The notes under the pieces: generated by a model
Told to the model about the DNA's origin: nothing
Database searches by the model: none
The model's input: the letters and a program-made list of their open reading frames with translations, nothing else
Translations under genes and position numbers: made by a program
NCBI RefSeq assembly: GCF_027744825.2
Contig: NC_071348.1
Coordinates: 20,555,563-20,619,562 of the forward strand
Direction of reading: 5' to 3'
DNA length: 64,000 nt
From: Synchiropus splendidus
Taxonomy: Eukaryota; Chordata; Actinopteri; Syngnathiformes; Callionymidae
Part shown: in pieces, positions 13,901 through 25,490 of the stretch
How the letters are laid out: the number at the start of each line of letters is the position of its first letter
Position numbering within the stretch: position 1 is the stretch's first letter

Positions 13901-13991
13901 GAACGCCAAACATAAGAATGTTGAGAACTTTGGAAAAACACTTCAGACAGCTTAGATTTTATGTGCAAGTACGAGAAAGAGGTGGGTTCCA
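13901..13991. repeat. Truncated monomer, 91 bp
   Basis: The distance between successive GAACG(C/G)CAAAC landmarks is 91 bp instead of 188. The sequence runs ACGAGAAAGA directly into GGTGGGTTCC, so consensus 88-184 (97 bp) is missing. Only about one base of shared sequence is seen at the junction. It removes one half of the foldback and the palindrome. The loss shifts the phase of the array. Confidence 0.9.
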
Positions 13992-16900
13992 GAACGGCAA
14001 ACATAAAAATGTTGATAACTTTGGAAAAACATTTCAGACAGCTTAGATTTGATGTGCAACTACTAAAGAAACCCTTTCTGCCATTGTGGGAGGTGAAAAT
14101 TTCATGTTCTGAAGCTTCACGGCAAAGTTATGGTACAATGCGTAAAACTCGTTTTCAGCCTGTGATAAGGTCGATTGAGGAACGTCAAACATAAAAAAGT
14201 TGATAACTTTTGAAATACACTTCAGACCGCTTAGATTTGATGTGCAACTACTAGAAAGACCCTTTCTGCTATAGTGGGAGGTGAACATTTCATGTTCTGA
14301 AGCTTCCCTGCAAAGTTATGGCCCAATGCAGAAAACACGTTTTCAGCCTGAGATAAGTTCGATTCCGGAACGCCAAACATAAAAATGTTGATAACTTTGG
14401 AAAAACACTTCAGACAGCTTAGATTTGATGTGCAACTACTAGAAAGACCTTTTCTGCTATAGCGCAATTTTAAAATTTCATGTTCTGAAGCTTCCTTGCA
14501 AAGTTATGGCACAATGCAGAAAACGCGTTTTCAGCCTGAGATAAAGTCGATTCCTGTACGCTAAACATAAAAAGGTTGATAACTTTGGAAAAACACTTCA
14601 GACTGCTTAGATTTGATGTGCAACTACTAGAAAGACCCTTTCTGATATAGTGGGTGGTGAAAATTCGATGTTCTGAAGCTTCCCTCCAAAGTTATGGCAC
14701 AATGCGTAAAACGCGTTTTCAGTCTGAGATATGGTCGATTCCGGAACGCCAAACATAAAAATGTTGATAACTTTGGAAAAAACACTTCAGACGGCTTAGA
14801 TTATATGTGCAACTACTAGAAAGACCCTTTCTGCAATAGTGGGAGGTTAAAATTTCATATTCTGAAGTTTCCTGCAAAGTTATGGCACAATGCAGAAAAC
14901 GCGTTTTCAGCCTGAGAGAAGGTGGGTTCCGGAACGCCAAACATAGAAATGTTGATAACTTTAGAAAAACTCTTCAGAGAGCTTAGATTTGATGTGCAAC
15001 TACTAGAAAAACCCTTTCTGCTATAGTGGGATGTGAAAATTTCATGTTCTGAAGCTTCCCTGCAAAGTTATGGCACAATGCAGAAAATACGTTTTCAGCC
15101 TGAGATAAGGTCGATTCCGGAAGCCAAACATAAAAGTGTTGATAACTTTGGAAAAACTCTTCAGACAGCTTAGATTTGATGTGCAACTACTAGACTACTT
15201 TCTACTATAGTGGGAGCTGAAAATTTCATGTTCTGAAGCTTCCCTGCAAAGTTATGGCACAATGCAAAAAACACGTTTTCAGACTGAGATAAGGTGGGTT
15301 CCAGAACGCCAAACATAAACATGTTCATAATTCTGGAAAAACACTTCAGACAGCTTAGATTTGATGTGCAACTACTAGAAAGACCATTTCTGATATAGTG
15401 GGTGGTGAATATTCGATGATCTGAAGCTTCCCACCAAAGTTATGGCACAATGCGTAAAACGCATTTTCAGCCTGAGATAAGGTCGATTCCGGAACGCCAA
15501 ACATAAAAATGTTGATAACTTTGGGAAAACACTTCAGACAGCTTAGATTTTTTGTGCAACTACTAGAAAGACCGTTTCTGCTATAGTGGGAGGTGAAAAT
15601 TCGATGTTCTGAAGCATCCCTGCAAAGTTATGGCACCATGTGTAAAACGCGTATTCAGCCTGAGATAAGGTCGATTCCGGAACGCAAAACATAAACATGT
15701 TCATAATTCTGGAAAAACACTTCAGACAGCTTAGATTTGATGTGCAACTACTAGAAAGACCATTTCTGCCATTGTGGGAGGTGAAAATTCGATGTTCTGA
15801 AGATTCCCTGCAAAGTTATGCCACAATGCAGGAAACGCGTTTTCAGCCTGAGATACGGTCGATTCCGGAACGCCAAATATAAAAATATTGATAACTTTGG
15901 AAAAACTCTTTATACAGCTTAGATTTGATTTGCAACTACTAGAAAGACCCTTTCTGCTATAGTGGAAGGTGAACATTTCATGTTCTGAAAATTCCCTGCA
16001 AAGTTATGGCAAAATGAAGAAAACGCGTATTCAGCCCGAGATAAGATCGATTCCGGAACGCCAAACATAAAAATGTTGATAACTTTTGAAAAACACTTCA
16101 GACAGCTTAGATTTGATGTGCAACTACTAGAAAGACCCGTTCTGCTATAGTGGGAGGTTAAAATTTCATGTTCTGAAGCTTCGCTGCAAAGTTATGGCAC
16201 AATGCAGAAAATGCGTTTTCTGCCTGACAAAAGGTGGGTTCCGGAACGCCAAACATAAAAATGTTGATAACTTTGGAAAAATACTTCAGACAGCTTAGAT
16301 TTGATGTGCAACTACTAGAAAGACCCATTTTGCTATAGTGGGAGGTTAAAATTTCATGTTCTGAAGCTTCCCTGCAAAGTTGTCGCTCAATGCAGAAAAC
16401 GCATTTTCAGCCTGACAAAAGGTGGGTTCCGGAACGCCAAGCATCAAAATGTTGATAACTTTGGAAAAACACTTCAGACAGCTTAGATTTGATGTGCAAC
16501 TACTAGAAAGACCCTTTCTGCCATTGTGGGAGGTGAAAATTCGATGTTCTGAAGCTTCCCTGCAAAGTTATGGCACCATGCGTAAAACGCGTTTTCAGCC
16601 TGAGATAAGGTCGATTCCGGAACGCCAAACATAAAAGTGTTGATAACTTTGAAAAGACACTTCAGACAGCTTAGATTTGATGTGCAACTACTAGAAATAC
16701 CCTTTCTACTACAGCGGGAGGTTGAAAATTTCATGTTCTGAGGTTTCCCTGCAAAGTTACGGCACAATGCAGAAAACACATTTTCAGACTGAGATAAGGT
16801 GGGTTCCAGAACGCCAAACATTAAAATGTTGATAACTTTGGAAAAACACTTCAGACAGCTTAGATTTGATGTCCAACTACTAGAAAGACCTTTTCTGCTA

Positions 16901-17007
16901 TAGCGCAAGTTTAAAATTTCATGTTCTGAAGCTTCCCTGCAAAGTTATGGCACAATGCAGAAAACACGTCTTCAGCCTGAGATAAGGTCGATTCCGGAAC
17001 GCCAAAC

Positions 17008-20000
17008 ATAAAAATGTTGATAACTTTCAAAAAACACTTCAGACAGCTTAGATTTGATGTGCAACTACTAGAAAGACCCTTTCTGCTGTAGTGGGAGGTG
17101 AACATTTCACGTTCTGAAGCTTCCATGCAAAGTTATGGCACAATGCAGACAACCCGTTTTCAGCCTGAGATAAGGTAGATTCCGGAACGCCAAACATAAA
17201 AATGTTGATAACTTTGGAAAAACACATCAGACATCTTAGATTTGATGTTCAACTACTAGAAAGACCCTTTCTGCTATAGTGGGAGGTTAAAATTTCATGT
17301 TCCGAAGCTTCCATGCAAAGTTATGGCACAATGCAGACAACGCGTTTTCAGCCTGAGATAAGGTCAATTCTGGAACGCCAAACATAAAAATGTTGATAAC
17401 TTCCGAAAAACACTTCAGACAGCTTAGATTTGATTTGCAACTACTAGAAAGACCCTTTTTGCTATAGTGGGACGTGAAAATTTCATGTTCTGAATCTTCC
17501 CTGCAAAGTTATGGGACAATGCAGAAAACGATTTTTCATCCTGAGATAAGGTCCATTCCGGAACGCCAAAGATAAAAATGTTGATAACTTTCGAAAAACA
17601 CTTCAGACAGCTAAGATTTGATGTGCAACTACTAGAAAGACCCTTTCTGCTATAGTGGGAGGTGAAAATTTCATGTTCTGAAGCTTCCCTGCAAAGTTAT
17701 GGCACAATGCAGAAAACGCGTTTTCAGCCTGAGATGAGGTGGGTTCCGGAACGCCAAACGTAAAAATGTTGATCACTTTGGAACAACACTTCAGACAGCT
17801 TAGATTTGATGGGCAACTACTAGAAAGACCCTTTCTGCTATAGTGGGAGGTGAAAATTTCATGTTCGGAAGCTTCCATCCAAAGTTATGGCACAATGCAG
17901 ACAACGCGTTTTCAGTCTGAGATAAGGTCGATTCTGGAACGCCAAAAATAAAAATGTTGATAACTTCCGAAAAACACTTCAGACAGCTTAGATTTGATGT
18001 GCAACTACTAGAAAGACCCTTTCTGCTATAGTGGGAGGTGAACATTTCATGTTCTGAAGCCTCCATGCAAAGTTATGGCACAATGTAGAAAACGCGTTTT
18101 CAGCTTGAGATAACGTGGGTTCCGGAACGCCAAACGTAAAAATGTTGATCACTTTGGAACAACACTTCAGACAGCTTAGATTTGATGTGCAACTACTAGA
18201 AAGACCCTTTCTGCTATAGTGGGAGGTGAAAATTTCATGTTCGGAAGCTTCCATGCAAAGTTATGGCACAATGCAGACAACGCGTTTTCAGCCTGAGATA
18301 AGGTGGGTTCCGGAACGCCAAACATAAAAATGTTGATAACTTTAGAAAAACACTTCAGACAGCTTAGATTTGATGTGCAACTACTAGAAAAACCCTTTCA
18401 GCTATAGTAGGAGGTGAAAATTTCATTTTCTGAGGCTTCCCTGCAAAGTTATGGCACAAAAAGTAAAAAGCGTTTTCTGACTGAGATGAGGTCGATTCCG
18501 GAACGCCAAAGATAAAAATGTTGATAACTTTCGGAAAACACTTCAGACATCTTAGATTTGATGTGCAACTACTAGAAAGACCCTTTCTGCTATAGTGAGA
18601 GGTTAAAATTTAATGTTCGGAAGCTTCCATGCAAAGTTATGGCACAATGCAGACAACGCGTTTTCAGCCTGAGATAAGGTCGATTCTGAAACGCCAAACA
18701 TAAAAATGTTGATAACTTCCGAAAAACACTTCAGACAGCTTAGATTTGATGTGCAACTACTAGAAAGACCCTTTCTGCTATAGTGGGAGGTGAACATTTC
18801 ATGTTCTGCAGCCTGCCTGCAAAGTTATGGCACAATGCAGAAAACGCGTTTTCAGCTTGAGATAAGGTGGGTTCTGGAACGTCAAACATAAAAATGTTGA
18901 TAACTTTCGAAAAACACTTCAGACAGCTTAGATTTGATGTGCAACTACTAGAAAGACCCTTTCTGCTATAGTGGGACGTGAAAATTTCATGTACTGAAGC
19001 TTCCCTGGAAAGTTATGGGACAATGCAGAAAACGCATTTTCATCCTGAGATAAGGTCGATTCCGGAACGGCAAACATAAAAATGTTGATAACTTTCGAAA
19101 AACACTTCAGACAGCTTAGATTTGATGTGCAACTACTAGAAAGACCCTTTCTGCTATAGTGGGAGGTTAAAATTTCATGTTCAGAAGCTTCCATGCAAAG
19201 TTATGGCACAATGCAGACAACCCGTTTTCAGCCTGAGATAAGGTAGATTCCAGAACGCCAAACATAAAAATGTTGATAACTTTGGAAAAACACATCAGAC
19301 ATCTTAGATTTGATGTTCAACTACTAGAAAGACCCTTTCTGCTATAGTGGGAGGTTAAAATTTCATGTTCGGAAGCTTCCATGCAAATTTATGGCACAAT
19401 GCAGACAACGCGTTTTCAGCCTGAGATAAGGTCAATTCTGGAACGCCAAACATAAAAATGTTGAAAACTTCCGAAAAACACTTCAGACAGCTTAGATTTG
19501 ATTTGCAACTACTAGAAAGACCCTTTCTGCTATAGTGGGAGGTGAAAGTTTCATGTTCTGAAGCCTCCCTGCAAAGTTATGGCACAATGCAGAAAACGCG
19601 TTTTCAGTTTGAGATAAGGTGGGTTCCGGAACGCCAAACATAAAAATGTTCATAACTTTCGAAAAACACTTCAGACAGCTTAGATTTGATGTGCAACTAC
19701 TAGAAAGACCCTTTTAGCTATAGTGGGACGTGAAAATTTCATGTTCTGAATCTTCCCTGCAAAGTTATGGGACAATGCAGAAAACGATTTTTCATCCTGA
19801 GATAAGGTCCATTCCGGAACGCCAAACATAAAAATGTTGATAACTTTCGAAAAACACTTCAGACAGCTAAGATTTGATGTGCAACTACTAGAAAGACCCT
19901 TTCTGCTATAGTGGGAGGTGAAAATTTCATGTTCTGAAGCTTCCCTGCAAAGTTATGGCACAATGCAGAAAACGCGTTTTCAGCCTGAGATAAGGTGGGT

Positions 20001-20412
20001 TCCGGAACGCCAAACGTAAAAATGTTGATCAATTTGGAACAACACTTCAGACAGCTTAGATTTGATGGGCAACTACTAGAAAGACCCTTTCTGCTATAGT
20101 GGGAGGTGAAAATTTCATGTTCGGAAGCTTCCATGCAAAGTTATGGCACAATGCAGACAACGCGTTTTCAGTCTGACATAAGGTCGATTCTGGAACGCCA
20201 AAAATAAAAATGTTGATAACTTCCGAAAAACACTTCAGACAGCTTAGATTTGATGTGCAACTACTAGAAAGACCCTTTCTGCTATAGTGGGACGTGAAAA
20301 TTTCATGTTCTGAAGCTTCCATGCAAAGTTATGGCACAATGCAGACAACGCGTTTTCAGTCTGAGATAAGGTCGATTCTGGAACGCCAAAAATAAAAATG
20401 TTGATAACTTCC
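17008..20412. repeat. Block P, copy 1 (about 18 monomers)
   Basis: Its monomers are enriched for CAGACAACGCG, GTTCGGAAGCTTCCATGC and AACGTAAAAATGTTGATC. 17008-17550 matches 22272-22814 (offset 5,264, 28 x 188). 17739-20412 matches 22815-25488 (offset 5,076, 27 x 188). The block also repeats internally: 17221 recurs at 19289 (offset 2,068, 11 x 188) and 17603-17878 recurs at 19859-20134 (offset 2,256, 12 x 188). P is thus itself an eroded 11- to 12-monomer higher-order repeat. Confidence 0.85.
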
Positions 20413-22271
20413 GAAAAACACTTCAGACAGCTTAGATTTGATGTGCAACTACTAGAAAGACCCTTTCTGCTATAGTGGGACGTGAAAATTTCATGTTCTG
20501 AAGCTTCCCTGCAAAGTTATGGCACAATGCAGAAAACGCGTTTTCAGGCTGAGATAAGGTCGATTCTGGAACGCCAAACATAAAAATGTTGATAACTTTC
20601 GAAAAACACTTCAGACAGCTGAGATTTGATGTGCAACTACTAGAAAGACCCTTTCTGCTATTGTGGGAGGTGAACATTTCATGTTTTGAAGCTTCCCTGC
20701 AAAGTCATGGCAGAATGCAGAAAACGCGTTTTCAGCCTGAGATAATGTCGATTCAGGAACGCCAAACATAAAAATGTTGATAACTTTGGAAAAACACTTC
20801 AGACAGCTTAGATTTGATGTGCAACTACTAGAAAGACCATTTCTGCTATAGTGGGTGGTGTAAATTTCAAGTTCTGAAACTTCCCTGCAAAGTTAGGGCA
20901 CAATGCAGAAAACGCGTTTTCAGCCTGAGATAAGGTCGATTCCGGTACGCCAAACATAAAAATGTTGATAACTTTGGGAAAACACCTCAGACTCCTTAGA
21001 TTTGATGTGCAACTACTAGAAAGACCCTTTCTGATATAGTGGGTGATGAAAATTCGATGTTCTGAAGCTTTCCTCCAAAGTTATGGCACAATGCGTAAAA
21101 CGCGTTTTCAGCCTGAGATAAGGTCGATTCCGGAACGCGAAACATAAAAATGTTGATAACTTTGGATAAACACTTCAGACAGCTTAGATTTGATGTGCAA
21201 CTACTAGAATGACCCTTTCTGCTATAGTGGGATGTGAAAATTTCATGTTCCGAAGCTTCCCGGCAAAGTTATGGCACAATTCCGAAAACGCGTTTTCAGC
21301 CTGAGATACGGTGGGTTCCGAAACGCCAAACGAAAAAATGTTGATAACAATCGAAAAACACTTCAGACAGCTTAGATTTGATGTGCAACTACTAGAAAGA
21401 ACCTTTCTGCTATTGTGGGAGGTCAAAATTTCATGGTCTGAAGCTTCCCTGGAAAGTTACGGGACAATGCAGAAAACGCATTTTCATCCTGAGATAAGGT
21501 CGATTCCGGAACGGCAAACATAAAAATGTTGATAACTTTCGAAAAACACTTCAGACAGCTTAGATTTGATGTGCAACTACTAGAAAGACCCTTTCTGCTA
21601 TAGTGGGAGGTTAAAATTTCATGTTCAGAAGCTTCCATGCAAAGTTATGGCACAATGCAGACAACGCGTTTTCAGCCTGAGATAAAGTCGATTCTGGAAC
21701 GCCAAACATAAAAATGTTGATAATTTCCGAAAAACACTTCAGACAGCTTAGATTTGATGTGCAACTACTAGAAAGACCCTTTCTGCTATAGTGGGACGTG
21801 AAAATCTCATGTTCTGAAGCTTCCCTGCAAAGTTATGCCACAATGCAGAAAACCCATTTTCAGCTTGAGATAAGGTGGGTTCCGGAACGCCAAACATAAA
21901 AATGTTGATAACTTTCGAAAAACACTTCAGACAGCTTAGATTTGATGTGCTAATACTAGAAAGACCCTTCCTGCTATAGTGGGACGTGAAAATTTCATGT
22001 TCTGAATCTTCCCTGCAAAGTTATGGGACAATGCAGAAAACGATTTTTCATCCTGAGATAAGGTCGATTCCGGAACGCCAAACATAAAAATGTTGATAAC
22101 TTTCGAAAAACACTTCAGACAGCTTAGATTTGATGTGCAACTACTAGAAAGACCCTTTCTGCTATAGTGGGACGTGAAAATTTCATGTTCTGAAGCTTCC
22201 CTGCAAAGTTGTGGCACAATGCAGAAAACGCGTTTTCAGCCTGAGATAAGGTCGATTCTGGAACGCGAAAC
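20413..22271. repeat. H15 partial copy 3
   Basis: It matches about 1912-3770 at an offset of 18,501, including the marker GGGTGGTGTAAATTTCAAG at 20853. The bases that separate H15 copies 1 and 2 are of the copy 2 type here (TATGGGACAA, GAGATAAGG). It lies between the two P copies, so P plus this piece forms a 5.1-5.3 kb composite unit. Both edges are gradual and could be placed tens of bases either way. Confidence 0.8.
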
Positions 22272-25200
22272 ATAAAAATGTTGATAACTTTCAAAAAACA
22301 CTTCAGACAGCTTAGATTTGATGTGCAACTACTAGAAAGACCCTTTCTGCTGTAGTGGGAGGTGAACATTTCACGTTCTGAAGCTTCCATGCAAAGTTAT
22401 GGCACAATGCAGACAACCCGTTTTCAGCCTGAGATAAGGTAGATTCCGGAACGCCAAACATAAAAATGTTGATAACTTTGGAAAAACACATCAGACATCT
22501 TAGATTTGATGTTCAACTACTAGAAAGACCCTTTCTGCTATAGTGGGAGGTTAAAATTTCATGTTCGGAAGCTTCCATGCAAAGTTATGGCACAATGCAG
22601 ACAACGCGTTTTCAGCCTGAGATAAGGTCAATTCTGGAACGCCAAACATAAAAATGTTGATAACTTCCGAAAAACACTTCAGACAGCTTAGATTTGATTT
22701 GCAACTACTAGAAAGACCCTTTTTGCTATAGTGGGACGTGAAAATTTCATGTTCTGAATCTTCCCTGCAAAGTTATGGGACAATGCAGAAAACGATTTTT
22801 CATCCTGAGATAAGGTGGGTTCCGGAACGCCAAACGTAAAAATGTTGATCACTTTGGAACAACACTTCAGACAGCTTAGATTTGATGGGCAACTACTAGA
22901 AAGACCCTTTCTGCTATAGTGGGAGGTGAAAATTTCATGTTCGGAAGCTTCCATGCAAAGTTATGGCACAATGCAGACAACGCGTTTTCAGTCTGAGATA
23001 AGGTCGATTCTGGAACGCCAAAAATAAAAATGTTGATAACTTCCGAAAAACACTTCAGACAGCTTAGATTTGATGTGCAACTACTAGAAAGACCCTTTCT
23101 GCTATAGTGGGAGGTGAACATTTCATGTTCTGAAGCCTCCATGCAAAGTTATGGCACAATGTAGAAAACGCGTTTTCAGCTTGAGATAACGTGGGTTCCG
23201 GAACGCCAAACGTAAAAATGTTGATAACTTTGGAACAACACTTCAGACAGCTTAGATTTGATGTGCAACTACTAGAAAGACCCTTTCTGCTATAGTGGGA
23301 GGTGAAAATTTCATGTTCGGAAGCTTCCATGCAAAGTTATGGCACAATGCAGACAACGCGTTTTCAGCCTGAGATAAGGTGGGTTCCGGAACGCCAAACA
23401 TAAAAATGTTGATAACTTTAGAAAAACACTTCAGACAGCTTAGATTTGATGTGCAACTACTAGAAAAACCCTTTCTGCTATAGTAGGAGGTGAAAATTTC
23501 ATTTTCTGAGGCTTCCCTGCAAAGTTATGGCACAAAAAGTAAAAAGCGTTTTCTGCCTGAGATGAGGTCGATTCCGGAACGCCAAAGATAAAAATGTTGA
23601 TAACTTTCGGAAAACACTTCAGACATCTTAGATTTGATGTGCAACTACTAGAAAGACCCTTTCTGCTATAGTGAGAGGTTAAAATTTAATGTTCGGAAGC
23701 TTCCATGCAAAGTTATGGCTCAATGCAGACAACGCGTTTTCAGCCTGAGATAAGGTCGATTCTGAAACGCCAAACATAAAAATGTTGATAACTTCCGAAA
23801 AACACTTCAGACAGCTTTGATTTGATGTGCAACTACTAGAAAGACCCTTTCTGCTATAGTGGGAGGTGAACATTTCATGTTCTGCAGCCTGCCTGCAAAG
23901 TTATGGCACAATGCAGAAAACGCGTTTTCAGCTTGAGATAAGGTGGGTTCTGGAACGTCAAACATAAAAATGTTGATAACTTTCGAAAAACACTTCAGAC
24001 AGCTTAGATTTGATGTGCAACTACTAGAAAGACCCTTTCTGCTATAGTGGGACGTGAAAATTTCATGTACTGAAGCTTCCCTGAAAAGTTATGGGACAAT
24101 GCAGAAAACGCATTTTCATCCTGAGATAAGGTCGATTCCGGAACGGCAAACATAAAAATGTTGATAACTTTCGAAAAACACTTCAGACAGCTTAGATTTG
24201 ATGTGCAACTACTAGAAAGACCCTTTCTGCTATAGTGGGAGGTTAAAATTTCATGTTCAGAAGCTTCCATGCAAAGTTATGGCACAATGCAGACAACCCG
24301 TTTTCAGCCTGAGATAAGGTAGATTCCAGAACGCCAAACATAAAAATGTTGATAACTTTGGAAAAACACATCAGACATCTTAGATTTGATGTTCAACTAC
24401 TAGAAAGACCCTTTCTGCTATAGTGGGAGGTTAAAATTTCATGTTCGGAAGCTTCCATGCAAATTTATGGCACAATGCAGACAACGCGTTTTCAGCCTGA
24501 GATAAGGTCAATTCTGGAACGCCAAACATAAAAATGTTGATAACTTCCGAAAAACACTTCAGACAGCTTAGATTTGATTTGCAACTACTAGAAAGACCCT
24601 TTCTGCTATAGTGGGAGGTGAAAGTTTCATGTTCTGAAGCCTCCCTGCAAAGTTATGGCACAATGCAGAAAACGCGTTTTCAGTTTGAGATAAGGTGGGT
24701 TCCGGAACGCCAAACATAAAAATGTTCATAACTTTCGAAAAACACTTCAGACAGCTTAGATTTGATGTGCAACTACTAGAAAGACCCTTTTAGCTATAGT
24801 GGGACGTGAAAATTTCATGTTCTGAATCTTCCCTGCAAAGTTATGGGACAATGCAGAAAACGATTTTTCATCCTGAGATAAGGTCCATTCCGGAACGCCA
24901 AACATAAAAATGTTGATAACTTTCGAAAAACACTTCAGACAGCTAAGATTTGATGTGCAACTACTAGAAAGACCCTTTCTGCTATAGTGGGAGGTGAAAA
25001 TTTCATGTTCTGAAGCTTCCCTGCAAAGTTATGGCACAATGCAGAAAACGCGTTTTCAGCCTGAGATAAGGTGGGTTCCGGAACGCCAAACGTAAAAATG
25101 TTGATCAATTTGGAACAACACTTCAGACAGCTTAGATTTGATGGGCAACTACTAGAAAGACCCTTTCTGCTATAGTGGGAGGTGAAAATTTCATGTTCGG

Positions 25201-25490
25201 AAGCTTCCATGCAAAGTTATGGGACAATGCAGACAACGCGTTTTCAGTCTGAGATAAGGTCGATTCTGGAACGCCAAAAATAAAAATGTTGATAACTTCC
25301 GAAAAACACTTCAGACAGCTTAGATTTGATGTGCAACTACTAGAAAGACCCTTTCTGCTTTAGTGGGACGTGAAAATTTCATGTTCTGAAGCTTCCATGC
25401 AAAGTTATGGCACAATGCAGACAACGCGTTTTCAGTCTGAGATAAGGTCGATTCTGGAACGCCAAAAATAAAAATGTTGATAACTTCCGA
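22272..25490. repeat. Block P, copy 2 (about 17 monomers)
   Basis: This is the second copy of 17008-20412. It lacks exactly one monomer, the one at 17551-17738 in copy 1. The join is at about 22815, where ATAAGG passes straight into TGGGTTCC instead of TCCATTCC. The remaining monomers keep order and phase. Confidence 0.85.

Larger units (their letters stand above)
1..17007. repeat. Large duplicated block, copy 1 (H15 pair plus block L)
   Basis: This stretch matches 26210-44513 in the same order. Positions 1 to about 2830 match at an offset of 26,209. Positions 2275 to 17007 match at an offset of 27,510. Spot comparison shows very few differences, for example G or A in GAGATAAGG at 2618 against 30128, and T or G at 15913 against 43423. 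Rare indels are shared, including a half-length monomer (13901-13991 and 41411-41501) and a shortened palindrome region (5799 and 33309). The left end lies outside the window. Confidence 0.9.
4664..17007. repeat. Block L, copy 1: 12.3 kb of diverged mixed monomers
   Basis: About 66 monomers occur here with no obvious short higher-order period. Three linker alleles alternate irregularly: GGTCGATTCC, GGTGGGTTCC and GGTTGATTCC. GCGTAAAACGCG is common, whereas the CAGACAACGCG allele typical of H15 and P is rare. There are more small indels than in H15: a shortened palindrome at 5799, an extra G near 9859, a three-base loss near 12935 and a half-monomer at 13901-13991. The whole block recurs at 32174-44513. 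The higher divergence between neighbours suggests older, less homogenised satellite that was copied as one piece. Confidence 0.85.

Noticed and set aside
13901..13991. Mobile-element scar or target-site duplication at the half-monomer
   Set aside because: The flanks are ordinary monomer sequence joined directly, with no duplicated target bases and no inserted sequence. A simple deletion explains it.
16483..16908. Minus-strand open frame of 141 codons (and its copy at 43993-44418) as a gene
   Set aside because: It is two satellite monomers read through because of a one-base insertion. It shares all its sequence with the repeat, has no independent start context, and shows no recognisable domain.
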